Of a stretch of DNA of 64,000 nucleotides, positions 1 to 11,500 are shown piece by piece. Positions within the stretch are counted from its first letter, which is position 1, and each line of letters begins with the position of its first letter. The notes under the pieces were generated by a model. It did no database searches. It was not told the DNA's origin and saw nothing but the letters and a program-made list of their open reading frames with translations. The stretch comes from Ceriagrion tenellum (lineage: Eukaryota > Arthropoda > Insecta > Odonata > Coenagrionidae): assembly GCA_963169105.1 (NCBI GenBank), contig OY720635.1:125655894-125719893 (forward strand), read 5' to 3'. The translations under genes and the position numbers were made by a program.

Positions 1-494
1 TTCCATAAGCAGCCAAGATGGCGGATGCGCAATGAACCGCTTGGAGACTTACTTACTAGATAAAAGAGTTGTTTTGAGAAACATGACCAATTTGTTTACC
101 GTTACTGACTAATTATTATGTGCATTAGCAATTATTCATGGGCTAAACTTTCATGAATTTTATCCGGCGGCAGAGGATTGGATAAAATATTCGAAGCTAT
201 TAACAGTTGGTGAATAAGTTATGTAACTTGAAGACGTGTTCCTGCAACCCGAATATTTTTACGATATCTATAACTTTATGGATCTCATAACTATTGATTC
301 CATAGCAAAATGGTCTTGTAACCGGCCATTAGCGAGTCATTTTTCGCGAGCGAAAGATTTCTAATTTAGGCATAGGAAAATTCCGAAAAAATATTCATCG
401 GCCCACAAAAATTCATAATGCAAGCAATACAAATGCTGAAGATTCCGGCGATATTCTGCGGAACCGAAACTAACTGACAAATCTCTAACTATGC
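1..494. other. No gene seen; A+T-rich flank
   Basis: I see no open frame, RNA gene or clear repeat of note here. It precedes the hammerhead-like tails and the long inverted repeat that begin near 495. Confidence 0.5.
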
Positions 495-600
495 AAATTC
501 CATCATTACAAAATTATTTACGACCTAGGTTTCGCTTATCACATCATCATCAAGTGATGTAGCTGTGATAAGCGAAAGCTCAGGCGATGATGCTGTAATA
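495..600 (-). ncRNA. Degenerate hammerhead-like / Penelope-type tail
   Basis: Read on the minus strand, this contains TGATGA, a short arm ending in AAGC, then GAAACC and GGTC. That is the order of a hammerhead ribozyme core (CUGANGA, stem II, GAAA, NUH cleavage site) as carried by Penelope-like retroelements. The first core base is T instead of C, so activity is doubtful. The sequence is repeated in opposite orientation at 1005-1100, which supports an element terminus and not a chance match. The family assignment is inference. Confidence 0.35.
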
Positions 601-689
601 AGGAATTGATCGATATTGCTTTTATTTATTTTGGATTACCTTTATTTACTTTGCGATAAAAAATGCAACAATAGACGCAAATGCAATGC

Positions 690-2150
690 AAATGTTGAAT
701 AACTCGTACTACTGGTATAAAAATGGCCGTTACGGTGAAAGTTTCAAAACATTTTTTCTCTCTTAAATGGAAGAACACCCTCTCAAAATTTTTATTCTAT
801 ATGCATAATAAAACTAGGTATAACAATTAAAAAAATGAGCTCGAAAAAAGTGACTCACATAAAAAATTTAAACTTTATAATGTTTATTATTAAAATGTTC
901 AAACAAATAATAGTTTAATTGCCATTTTTATGTCAAATTTGATTTAGTCAAAACTTTTAGTTTAAAAACAAGCCATTGAACGTCTTTTTAGTTTGATTAT
1001 TCCCTTCGCTTATTACAGCATCATCCGGTGATGCTGTAATAAGCGAAGTATGCACCTGATGATGCTGTAATAAGCGAAGCCTAGGTCGTATAAATAATGA
1101 ATTTGCGCTTGTGGATATTTGCTCGTTTTTTGATTTGTCGGTTACGCAAGCAATTTTTTCATACATTTCCATTGTAGTTAGCCGAAGTAGAACTTCGATA
1201 TCTCGTTCCTCTGTCAGTCGAATTTCTGATGCTTCTTGAGAAATTTCACAAGTCGTTAACAGCATTGAGAGAACGTAATTTTTTTCCGTTTTCTGAAATC
1301 TTGAAAACTCGAAGAATTTTTCAATTCCGGCGGTACTTCTATTTGTGGAAGCTCGACTGTAATTTTACTCCAATTGTATTTCAATCGGATGTAAGCAGTG
1401 GTGTAGCAAAAGAAGTTTACGAGTAAAAAAAGTGTTGGTGCCAGGAGCGCAGCTAGAATTTTCCAATATTAACCAAAGAGTTTCACCGACCTAGATCTTG
1501 AACTTTTTCTGAAAAAAGGTTGGTTTTCACTGGTCTACAATCATGGAAGGCAAATCGAAAATCATAAACAAAACAGGATGCTGGTACAAATAAAAGATAA
1601 TAAACTCTAACGTTATTTTTTCATACCTGGGTCATTCCACGCCACTTCGGACCAAAGTTGACCCTTGACTTCTAAGGTTTTGACGGAAATTTGAAGAAAC
1701 GTTTGCCTAGTGGAATAATGCGTACCATTTCAAGCGTTTTGCGAAAATTTTAAAACAGCTGAATAACGGCTGTTTTTCAAAATGGCTATTTTCACTGCCA
1801 TTAGATTTTCGTAATCTCAGGGAAGAATAAACGTTAAAAGACGTGGAATGGTTTTTTTGTAAACTAAAAGATTTGATTAAACTAAATTTGATATAAAAAT
1901 AGCAATTAAACTATCATTTGTTTAAACGTTTTAATAATATACATTATACAGTTTAAATTTTTTATGTGAGTCACTTTTTTCGAGCTAATATCTTTAGTTG
2001 TCATACGTAGTTTTACTATGCATATAAAATAAAAATTTTGATAGGGTGTTCTTCCGTTTAAGAGAGAAAAAATTTTTTTAAACTTTCACCGTAACGGCCA
2101 TTCCATACCCATAGACGGAGTTATTCAACATTAGCATTTACAAAGCACGG
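690..2150. repeat. Long inverted repeat (arms 690-970 and 1855-2150)
   Basis: The left arm reads GTTGAATAACTC, then ATGGCCGTTACGGTGAAAG, CTTAAATGGAAGAACACCCT and GTGACTCACATAAAAAATTT. The right arm holds the same blocks reverse-complemented and in mirrored order, ending at GGAGTTATTCAAC near 2120. Arms are about 280 bp and imperfect (small indels, roughly one difference in eight by eye). The ~880-bp spacer holds a second hammerhead-like cluster at 1005-1100 and no convincing coding frame. This is a foldback-type mobile element or a pair of inverted copies. No transposase is visible. Confidence 0.75.
1005..1100 (+). ncRNA. Cluster of hammerhead-like motifs (Penelope-type tail)
   Basis: Three GATGCTGTAATAAGCGAAG-type units lie here, one inverted and two direct. 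The last, at about 1062-1090, reads CTGATGA, a T, GCT...AGC as stem II, GAAG where GAAA is required, then CCTAGGTC. It follows the hammerhead order except for the GAAG, which would be expected to inactivate it. The copy at 495-600 keeps GAAA but has lost the first core C. The two copies have therefore decayed differently from a common ancestor. Confidence 0.4.
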
Positions 2151-3059
2151 GAAATGATGTCCGCTGAGGTAAGATCTCATCACCGACGATGAAAAGAAAT
2201 TACACCATGATTCGTCTTAATCTAGTCTTGTTCCTTCACAGAAGAAGTGTCTTCATCACAATGATGGTTTTCATTTCAAACGTCAATCATATGAAGGACG
2301 CTACTCATTGGATTTTACAATCCAAAGTCCAATTAAATATCTGACCAACTTCGATAGAAGGAGTATCAAAACAAACACGTAAAGCGTACTGATAATTCCT
2401 ACAACATAGAATAATGCAGTACATAGTAGTTTCGACTTTTAACGTAGCGTAAAGATGCCTTAATAGCGAAAAATCACCTCAACAGTGCACGTTTAGAAAG
2501 TAAATCATTTCATAAAAGGTGACGGAATCTATTTTTTGCTGGAGGATGATTACGTGAAGGGTTCCACGCCAGTATTTTGCATGCATGTTGGCCATAAAAT
2601 GTAGAACTGCACGTAATGCTAGAATTTACTATTGATACTATCTAATTTGGTTGTGCAACTAAATGGTTGATTTGTTATCTAACACCTGTACATTAATACA
2701 CCTTGCGTGCTTCACTCATGGGGCTTCAAAATATATAGCTACGCACAGTTTCTTTGGCAACTGTAGTACTTACTTTAGTGCATGCTGGTGGAAATTTACT
2801 CCATCCCACTAACTTAAAGGCATTGCGAAATGCATTCATGTATATTGCGCGATAAAATATTTAAATATTGATATTTTCAATTTCACTAGCGTTTATCTGA
2901 GAGATAAACCAATGAAAAGACGAAATAAGAGTATGAAACTCTAAGCATATGGCATTAATTTAGAGGAGGTGCCATTTTTTCACGCGATTCTCCAAAGTTA
3001 AAGCGACCATTTTTACTCCTAATGCGTCGTGGCAACACGCACGTATCACCAAGGATTCT
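2151..3059. other. No gene seen
   Basis: A+T-rich sequence without a supported gene. A 22-codon minus-strand frame ends at a GTAAGT near 2770-2840, but it is too short to call. Confidence 0.5.
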
Positions 3060-3425
3060 AATAGCGGTGGCAACTGTATATTGAGAGGAGAGATCTGAGA
3101 AGAGGAAGGGAAAAGAGGAGATAGAAAAGACTGTTTACGAGCATAGTGGAGGGAGGGAGGGAGGGTGGGACAAGAAAAGGGGGGAGAGTGTGGGGGAAGG
3201 AGGTGATCACACGAGAGAGCATATGGCGAGGGATGACTGGATAGGTAACGGAGCCGGGGAAGCGACGACTTCGGAAAATGGAGGGGAGGGAAAAAATTTA
3301 CACACTCATAACTCGGCGATGTTTTTCCAATGTGGCGCGGATGAAATGAGGAGAAGGAGAGTGGAGGCGGAGTGAGGGGAAGGGAAGGGAGAGGGAGGGA
3401 TGGAAATTGGAGGAAGTAAGGATGG
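3060..3425 (+). repeat. Polypurine tract with G-quadruplex motif
   Basis: The plus strand is almost entirely G and A. At 3148-3169 five runs of GGG are separated by single A or T bases, a textbook intramolecular G-quadruplex pattern. Open frames here on both strands come from the skewed composition (proline/serine/leucine-rich on one strand, glycine/arginine/glutamate-rich on the other) and are not called as genes. Confidence 0.75.
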
Positions 3426-3820
3426 GAAAAAACGGGAGCGAATCGGTTGTTCTGGTACGACATATATATCATTCAGCGGATCGGAAAAAAAAGTGGAAGA
3501 AGGAGACGAAGATACGGAAACATTTCTCGCATGCCTGGGCGTCCTCTCCGGAATGCGATCCGTACACTTTTGCCTGAACGAGAGCAAAACACCTTATTTT
3601 GCTCATTCTTTTCTTTCAAGCTGAATTCTTCTCGTCCAAAACATACCATTCAACCTTTCGGTATGAAAACATAGCACCTCCTTTCACTATATTTAAAATT
3701 TCAGCGTTTGATGGCATAATGAACCGATCTTCCAACTGAATCTCCACGTATACTAACATGCTATCTCACACACGCATGTTTTTTAAGTATCTTTCCCATA
3801 ATGTTACCAATACATAAGTA

Positions 3821-3866
3821 ACATATGTATTGGTACATGTGCACACATATGTACCAATACATATGT
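3821..3866. repeat. Perfect 18-bp AT-rich cruciform
   Basis: ACATATGTATTGGTACAT at 3821-3838 is followed after 10 nt by its exact reverse complement at 3849-3866. An upstream half-copy (TACCAATACAT at 3805-3815) can pair with the left arm as well, so two competing hairpins exist. Confidence 0.85.
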
Positions 3867-5050
3867 ATAATAGATATGTGGTAATACATATGTGCGACTA
3901 CAAAAATCTGTTCACTATATCGTGTATCCCAATAATCGGTCAGAAAATATAATTATTTCTGAATTCTGTCTTCATCTATGTTACCAGCTTCGTGTTATAT
4001 TGATCATATATTTTATCGACGAAATACACCTGATAGCATAAGAACGACTCATACTTCACAAAAATTATCGCAAAGAGGGGGAGACCTGAAGGGAAAATAC
4101 GCATTTAAAATGTTCTACCGCCTTAAATCCAGTCTCGACATGCCTTCCAAATTCTTCTATAATGATTATAATTCCGCAATAAGGTAGCAGCAGATTATTT
4201 AGCACTTCAAGAGGACGAGGCGGTCAATGTTATCAATAAACTATTATAGAAAAATAATACATATAAAATATATAATGACGAGGTATTTATATTTCGTAAT
4301 GTCATTGCTCAAAATCGTTAGTCGCGAACTTCTGTCCCACAAAAAACAATGATCACACGACTGATATTGTAATTTATATAATATTGAGCAGCCAAAATAT
4401 CTACCATGAATCCAATTTCATAATACAATACACCCATTAGACAGCGATTTCACTCAGCGAGATTTCAGAGAGGGTATATCACAAAAATGCCCGACCAATT
4501 AAAATAATTACTAAAATTTTCACTTTTTCACATTCAGGGCCAACTACAGCCTATCTTCACCTATCTTCCTATCGCTAGTGAATGGCGGATGATTATAGAA
4601 ATCGTTGAGAGGGAACGATCCGTTTTCCTCGCAGACTATAGAAGTCAGATCAATAACACGAGTCACCGTCAGGTATACCCTCAATATTATTTCATAATGA
4701 CTGTTATGAGATTGAGAAAGACCTCTTCAATGCATATATTTTGAGCGGATAATAGAGTAGAAAGTTGAAACAGTTACGCGGAGATCAGCTAGCCAATTAT
4801 CAAAAAGGTAACGTTCCTTTCCAATGGTTAAGCAAGATTTTCTCTAATTAAAGCAACGGAAACCAATAAAAGGAATTATTAAACCTCTATAAATAAAGAA
4901 ATCGTCTCCTTTTTGAAGGCCAGGAAGTTTACGCATCGCAAAACAGATATTCTCGATTGAGAAATATGGCTTCGTTTGAGAGCGCCCTAACATGGCTCCA
5001 CAGTCCACACTATCGTTTAACCACGTGTAGAATTTGGTTTTGATTTACAG
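3867..5050. other. No gene seen
   Basis: A+T-rich sequence with short frames only. Nothing recognised. Confidence 0.45.
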
Positions 5051-5287
5051 CGAGGAATTCTCAATCTAAGTTTTTACTCACTATTAGTAGTGACTATGTT
5101 TTATGTTCAATGAAGTGATACAAAGAAAAAGTAAAATATGTGCCAAGTTAGGAAATATAAATGCAATGTTTCAAAAGAAGAAAAATGCGCTAAAGAAGAT
5201 TTACGGAGATTTTTGTGCAGGGAAATGGGTGGAAGATCTACAAAATAGACCGATTAAAGCATATAATGACCATTTTGAGAAGAACAG
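5051..5287 (+). CDS. Possible exon, unknown protein
   Basis: The stretch is bounded by an acceptor-like TTTGGTTTTGATTTACAG ending at 5050 and by a consensus donor, AACAG followed by GTAAGTAG, after 5287. The frame beginning at the ATG at 5103 stays open up to the donor, and its stop codon (TAA) is the donor's own TAA. The predicted 62 residues are lysine-rich (KKKNALKKIYGDFCAGKW). A stop at 5091 in the same frame means the exon could only code from the internal ATG, so it would be a first coding exon with 5' untranslated sequence. No family recognised. It may be chance. Confidence 0.25.
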
Positions 5288-5332
5288 GTAAGTAGAACAA
5301 TAAGTATCCAACGTCAAAGTTTTTCATTGGCA

Positions 5333-5840
5333 GACCCTGCAAGCCGCCCAAAGGGTGTGTGACAGGGGGTGCTTCCACACCAGGCATGCATTAATTTGAC
5401 GGCAGAACACCGGAACAGGGTTAACAACTTGGATGTCTTGACCCTTCCTCACTTCAACCCTGCGTTGAAGTGACGCGTTACCTTCGGTTCGCTGAAGAGG
5501 GCTACTTTGTAGCCGAAATACGCGTATTCGACCCCCACCCTCGTCCTCGATTTGACCACGCTCTTTTTGAGCTGATTCTCCCAGAAGTTGGGCCCATTTG
5601 CGTGTGTGAGTGAGTGATTTTGTGTGCTTGTGAGTGTGCTTGCGTAAATAACCGGGCATCCTTAGCGGGGTCTCATTATCCCCGTGAAGGATCCCAGGTT
5701 ATAACCCAAACATCCTTAATGGGGTCCCATTAGCCCTTGCAAAGGATCGTATTTGGTTGTGTGTGTGCGTCTGTGTTTGGTCCCTGGCGAGGAAGTAACC
5801 TTCCCGTAAACCAACACAGGGGGGTATTCTTGGTTGAGAG
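5333..5840 (-). mobile_element. Non-LTR retrotransposon 3' end (CR1/L2/Jockey group), minus strand
   Basis: The start carries the block CCCTGCAAGCCGCCCAAAGG and a hairpin-forming CAGGGGGTG, shared with the tails at 19195, 33110-33330, 37300-37495 and 63815. In the other copies this block ends in a GTAGAT repeat, which is missing here. Beyond about 90 bp the sequence no longer matches the other copies, so this belongs to a different subfamily sharing only the tail. The body holds TG-rich microsatellite (5600-5645, 5757-5780). No reverse-transcriptase frame is seen. Confidence 0.55.
5648..5750. repeat. Two-copy ~52-bp tandem repeat
   Basis: Units beginning ATAACCGGGCATCCTTAGCG and ATAACCCAAACATCCTTAAT follow one another inside the LINE tail. 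Both continue GGGGTC(T/C)CATTA and end in AAGGATC. Confidence 0.7.
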
Positions 5841-5958
5841 GCTGTGGTTGGTCTCTGCTGTGGTTTTCCCAGCATACCAAGACAGCAAATTTGGTGTTTA
5901 TTGACGGAGGGTGCCAATTGTTTACGGCTTTTGGAGATTTTCTATCTTTTATTTTATT
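5841..5958 (-). terminator. Candidate polyadenylation signals for the 5959-6288 exon
   Basis: On the minus strand AATAAA lies at 5953-5958, immediately after the TGA stop, and a second AATAAA at 5897-5902. Two polyadenylation hexamers directly downstream of an open frame support a 3' end here. The region is A+T-rich, so chance hexamers are possible. Confidence 0.4.
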
Positions 5959-6288
5959 TCATTGTCTAGCCGTAAGAAGCTCACCCCATCTTTGTGATGG
6001 CTTTCCAAGTGTTGGCTTTTCATTGGCACTCATAAAAATTTGTTTCAATGCTGATACGTACACCTTAGGCTCTACTTGATTTCCATTGGGCCTTGCATTT
6101 CTTTGAAGCAAAGCCTCTGGATACAACTTCACATTAATAAAATGGGAAGGCATCAAGGATAGTAATCCAATAGCACCATTAGGAGCATGACTGTCAATAT
6201 CATTCCTTAAGTGATTCCTCAAGCACAGAGAATCCACCGTAGGGAATACCAAATAATCCTGTAGTCGGGATAGCATTTGTACAATAAC
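5959..6288 (-). CDS. Probable terminal coding exon, unknown protein
   Basis: This minus-strand frame of 109 codons runs from an acceptor-like CTTTTATAG (just above 6288) to a TGA at 5959-5961, followed at once by AATAAA. It begins VIVQMLSRLQDY and includes APNGAIGLLSLMPSHF, LYPEALLQRNARPNGNQ and ANEKPTLGKPSQRWGELL. Composition is balanced and codon use mixed, unlike the low-complexity frames elsewhere. No signal peptide or membrane segment is apparent, and I do not recognise the family. It may be the last exon of a minus-strand gene whose other exons lie at higher coordinates, or a decayed retrocopy. A nearby minus-strand stretch around 6615-6717 (GVAPIGIMGWSLWLEFDTN) also reads like protein but has no donor. 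It is the best coding candidate in the window. Confidence 0.5.
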   Translation of the reverse strand, partial: VIVQMLSRLQDYLVFPTVDSLCLRNHLRNDIDSHAPNGAIGLLSLMPSHFINVKLYPEALLQRNARPNGNQVEPKVYVSALKQIFMSANEKPTLGKPSQRWGELLTARQ

Positions 6289-6299
6289 CTATAAAAGTT

Positions 6300-7626
6300 T
6301 CTCGCCATTGAGCTGTCATACTATTCTACAAATTTCCATTAGGAACGGTGACAAAAATACTCTAACTAGTAATCATGAGCAAATACTTCGCCGTAATCAA
6401 AGAATTTTCGAAAATATATTTTAAAAATTAAGATATATTTTCCAAACATGACAAATATTTATTGTGAAGCAATCAAATATATTTGCACTGAATATTTTTT
6501 TCATTTTCAATACTTTCATGAATGGTTGCGATAAAGATTACTGTAATAATAAATCGACTTCCATCCCTGGTCCAACCAGCACCTTAGCGTGTTATTGCCT
6601 AGAAAGCTGACAGCTCTGACAAATGGAAAGCAATGAATGGGGAACGGTTGGTATAAAATCAAACTCCAACCATAATGACCAGCCCATAATACCAATAGGA
6701 GCAACACCTAACAGGACAAATTTTGAGGTAACATACTGTCTCCTAGCACTTAAGTGGTAGGAGTAACGGATAATGTTAAGAGGTACCGGGCGATTTCAAG
6801 GCCAGAATACATAAATAATGAAGTATGTCAATATGACGAATTACGACGGAACTAAGAGTTTATCTGAGAGAAGAAAGGATAAGAGCGCTTCAGGAAACCA
6901 ATCTTAGGATTGATGACTCCTGATGATAAACAGTTATGGGCAAGAGCTGGCTGTACTAGCAGTTTGAAACACCAGTAGTGACTAACACGTCGGTCTAAGA
7001 TGAGTTACTTCCAGCCACTCCATCAATCAAGCCTAAGGAGGCGTTTTATTGCCGAGGTGGAGTGCCAGCATCAACGACAGAGAACCACGTGAAATAGGCT
7101 TTTTTGCCTCTCCGCGTAAAGCGCATCTGAGATTTTATGCTTTCAATACACCTCAGAGACGAGCCAAGTACTTTACACAAGCCATTTCTTAGACAATGAG
7201 AGAGCTAGCATGAAAAACAATCAACCTTGCTGTTCTTTAGAACTTACGTCATGAGCGTACGACCTTGAGTAATAGGGCACCCTTATCTTGCAACAAAGAA
7301 TATTCTGATGAACCTTAGTCAAGAGTTAGAGCAAACGTTTGAATTTTCCTCAACAGTTATTTTCCTTCCAAAGACGGAAATTAACATCAGGAAACTTTAT
7401 GTTAAAGACTTTATGCCAATGCTATTATATGTCATCTTTAGCCCAGAAAAATGCCTTTGCTTGATTGCATTTTTATTTAAAAGGCTTAATTTGGTGACAC
7501 TCAATTTTAGGTAGAATTCTGAAACAATCTACCCTCTAAAATTTGATATCTTGTTATTTATGTTATTTTGATAGCACAGAAAGAGAAGTATCAGGCTTGA
7601 TAGGGTGGAGAGAATTCATCATAAAC
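6300..7626. other. No gene called
   Basis: Apart from the short protein-like minus frame near 6615-6717, which follows an acceptor-like TTTGTCCTGTTAG but lacks a donor before its stop, I see nothing recognisable. Confidence 0.4.
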
Positions 7627-7694
7627 AATGAGAGTAAAGGCAATTTTCCACTTAGATAAAAATGGAAAAGTGGAAAATTTCCTTTACTCTCATT
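7627..7694. repeat. 27-bp hairpin
   Basis: AATGAGAGTAAAGG...TTTTCCACTT at 7627-7653 is mirrored at 7668-7694 with one mismatch and a 14-nt loop. It may be a small foldback MITE. No target duplication is clear. Confidence 0.8.
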
Positions 7695-8099
7695 CTTTAG
7701 GAAGGTCTTTCTGCGCGGCTATATTAATTGTGACACATATACTCACACTTAATTGGAACAATTATTTGCATTGACAGAAAAAACCGGACAGGTTGAGGGG
7801 TAAATCGTTGCATGAGGCAGATGAAAAGTCAAATCTCAGCCATAGTCTAGGAAAGAATCACTTGATCACATGACGAGCTAGGAATAGCAGATGAGACTTG
7901 GAAGTGACAGAGCAGCCGTCGCCCCACGGGGAGAAGAGCAGAAAGTTTCCAAAACATCAAAATCCCACTTCTTTTACATAGTCGGGCATGATCCACGCGT
8001 CGGAGAGCATTAATCTGTCTTGCCGGCGGGATACTGACCCAGTTCAAGAGAGCCGAGAGACTTCCCGAATGCTTTAATACGTGAGAGTAGCCGACCAAG

Positions 8100-8526
8100 T
8101 TAATTGAATGCTGGTCGCGCTAAAAGTGAAACAATGAGGGTGTCCGTGGCCGTGACCCAGATTTCTGCTAATTGCCGATCGCGATGATATCTAGGCGCTC
8201 GTCCAGTCGGCTATGGCATGGTGAGGGTCGACGAGACTGAGCCGGCGAGCAACGCGCCCTTTTCCGGTCTCGCCGCGATAATGCCCAGCGTCTGCCCACA
8301 CTAATGGACTCTCGCCCGTTGAAGTCACCCAACGACGACGATTCGCGCGTTGAAATCTCCCGCCCACGACGCCCGCTAGAATACTTAAGAGTGACTACGG
8401 TTAACGATTCTCAACGCGAAAGAAATGTGGACGTCGAAGCTGCGAGTGTTAATCCATCACAACAACTTGGATAGAAATCACTAACAGGCAGTGGATTAAA
8501 ATTCAGACTTAGTCCCTCCAAGTAAG
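8100..8526 (+). promoter_or_regulatory. CpG-rich block, possible promoter / non-coding first exon
   Basis: Base composition changes sharply: many CG dinucleotides (GCCGGCGAGCAACGCGCCC, CGACGACGATTCGCGCG) in an otherwise A+T-rich region. It ends at a donor-like CCAAGTAAGTTC near 8521. There is no TATA box and no open frame. This could be a promoter with a 5' untranslated exon, or an old GC-rich repeat. Only the composition is directly seen. Confidence 0.25.
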
Positions 8527-11500
8527 TTCAAAGCCGGTTGTTGACTTTTCTGACGACGATAGATCAAAAACATTTTGGGTGACCCTACGTATACCACGAA
8601 AGCACTCTTTATTTTCATCGATTATCATCGATTTTTACGTTATTACTTAACTTTGCTTACATTTGCCGTAGCTAAAAGTTCGATTTACAGCCAGCACAAG
8701 GTTTGAAATAAAGAAAGTTGAACGCGATAATCTGGACTCAATTTCATAGGCATGAATCTATTCAGGTCTCATTCGTTGCTTCCGGGTAAGCATGTTTAAG
8801 CGAGTAATCTGCACTTCCCGGAAATACGCCCAAAATATCCAAGCCTCATCAAGAATCTCTCCTGATTCACCCAAGGTAGAGGAATACCAGTTTGAAATAT
8901 TCCCACACCAACGTATGCGATTAATTTTCCGCTCTTTACAATTCACATCGTTTACCATCTTCCCTTCCTCCTACGGCAAGTTTCATTTACAATAAGACTA
9001 AGCAAGATAAGCTTCCGCCTTCAATCTAAGAAAAACTGATAGCTTCATGTCGAAGCTTAACACAAACTACGACACCCAGCTAAAAGCAAAATTTTACGAA
9101 ATTCCTCTATTTCAGCACATTCGATATTCATGTTGCCAATAATCAGTCAATTATACGAATGGAATTTCCTCTTCAAACACTTCATCTAGGTCTCGGGCAG
9201 TCATGACGTGTAAAGGCAAACTTTTGGAAGGGATATGTAACACGAATCTTCTCAACCTCGTATATCTGACGAAGCATCTTTTTTAATGGCGGGATGGACT
9301 ACATAACTGGAAACTAGAGCGCCGAATCACTCATTTAGAACCGAGAGGAGCTAAGACTTCTGATGAGCGTACTAAATATCTGCCAGCTACTGAGGAAATC
9401 TCATAATATAATTCATCTCTTGGGACTGAAAAAGATAAATATAGTAAAACGTCTACAGTTTAGCCGAGTTCAAATATATAGCAGAGGTAGAAAAAACTCG
9501 TGTTTTTGTGATAGGTCCATATTATAATTATTTTACGGCAGGAAAGACATATCCTGTGCTTGATAAGCTTTTTGTTTACAAAACAGGTAATTAGTCCTGT
9601 TGACCACACACCAAACGAATAATTAATTTGTTTCATTATGACTCAATCTGGCATCAGCCACTTTCACTGCAAGGGTCCGTCATTTATTTTCAGACACCTC
9701 AAGTCTACGTTACTAGCGTCAGAATGCATTAGTAGTTCTTTCGATGCAATGCCAAATCGCGCAAACTACAAAGCTGATAAGTGTCCGGTGCAGTACTCTC
9801 TATGGGCATATTGGAGCCTCGAACACTTACTAAAATACCATGGTTACCACCAAGAGCTATATTTCTACACTTTCGCTCTCTGTAGATCCATTACATGTCC
9901 TGATCAACCTCTTATGTTCTCAATAATCTTGGAGTATACTTTCTAACAAAATAAAAAAAGCAAAACATCTCACGAGGAAGAAAATAAGATGTTAAAATAC
10001 CAAAAAGGAAATATTCCTAAATTTCTTCATCCAATCTCTAGAACTCACTAGAAAAAGCATTTTCACATTCCTATTTCAACCCATTAGTAGTGGAATCATA
10101 ACCAAGTACTGGTTTTTCATTCACTCTTTCAACCGCTTAACCATAAACAGTACTTTTGCTTTAACTCCCTTTAAAGCTTTTAGACTCTGGTCCGTTTCTC
10201 TCGGTTTACGCACGTATTAAGCCTTAAGGTGGTCTCAGAGCCCTGTAAAATGTTGAACCCGGTCGTCATATATATTTTAAGGGAAAACTGCAATGACTCC
10301 TACCATGGAGTAGTAATTATATATTCTGTAGTCCTACTTCCGTCAAGGTAAGTTCTACCATATCAGTCCTGAGACAACATTATTTTTGCATCGTCACTTT
10401 GATTCCTATGGCCCTCCTTCCTCCATCCTCACTCACGCTTCTTATCAGAACTCAGAATTTAAAAAAAGCCCCCCAATTTAGCACACTTTCACACCTTTCC
10501 TCAACTACTAATTCTTCACTTGAACTAAAACATTTGAGCAGACTTGCACTAGAGTGTGCAAATTCTTCAATTCTGCTGCGAATGTCAAACCTATTGAACC
10601 AACTACAGTCCTGAACGATTAGTGAAGATGAGGCGACATTTCGAGTGGGCCTCAAACATCTGGGGTCCATTACAAGAAGAAGTAATACGTACGAGACATT
10701 TACAAAATGCAATATATAACCGCACGTTTCACCGAAGGTTGAAACGAATGAACCAAAGAGTATAGCACGGCGGAAGAAAATACTAGGTTGGAAAGCCGCT
10801 AGAGGCTCGGGAGGTTATACTTTAAGCTGGTATTATTTGAAAATTTCAGATCAGGCGAATTTTAGGGTAAAACAGAGGATGTTATTTTGACTATACCTCA
10901 CCATATCTCAGTTACTGACGGAAATAACGAAGTAGGAGATATGCGCGGCCGAACTGATAGATATATCAATTCCTCTGCCCCACGCGCCATTAATGACAAC
11001 AATGAAATTGAGCGGGAGAGAGTAGCACTCCCATTGCGGAAGATGGAGAGGGCATTACGTCATAAAACAATACCCTGACAACCACAATAATACCATATTT
11101 TTTATCCCTGCTCTTTCCTTACTTTCCTTTGAATAGCACGACGGAATAGACGACTTAGCGGATGCATAGCAGGAATATCCACCGTATGATTTGAAATTTA
11201 AGGCAAGTGGCTCTTGAAACATATACCAGCTTCTTAATGTTGTGAATTATACTACATTCAAATATAGTTGTCACCGGTAATGCGGATTATTATTAATTTA
11301 AATACATAAAAAATATATGGAAGGAGAATACATATTAAAGAAAAAAATGTTTAGGAAACTCTTTTAGTAAGTTATCGATGGAAAAAGCCGTCAAATTGCG
11401 CAATTAGTTCGTCACCCCATAAGCGCTACACGGAAACCGGGGTTAACAAAGATGGCAGATAGGCCACGCCCACTTTACAGCTTCTAACATTCTCCAAAAT

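Noticed and set aside
2760..2842. Minus-strand MNAFRNAFKLVGWSKFPPAC followed by TK and GTAAGT
   Set aside because: Only 22 codons, no convincing acceptor. Too short to separate from chance.
2960..3472. 170-codon minus-strand frame rich in proline, serine and leucine
   Set aside because: Product of the polypurine/polypyrimidine bias, repeated in several overlapping frames on both strands. No motif or start context.
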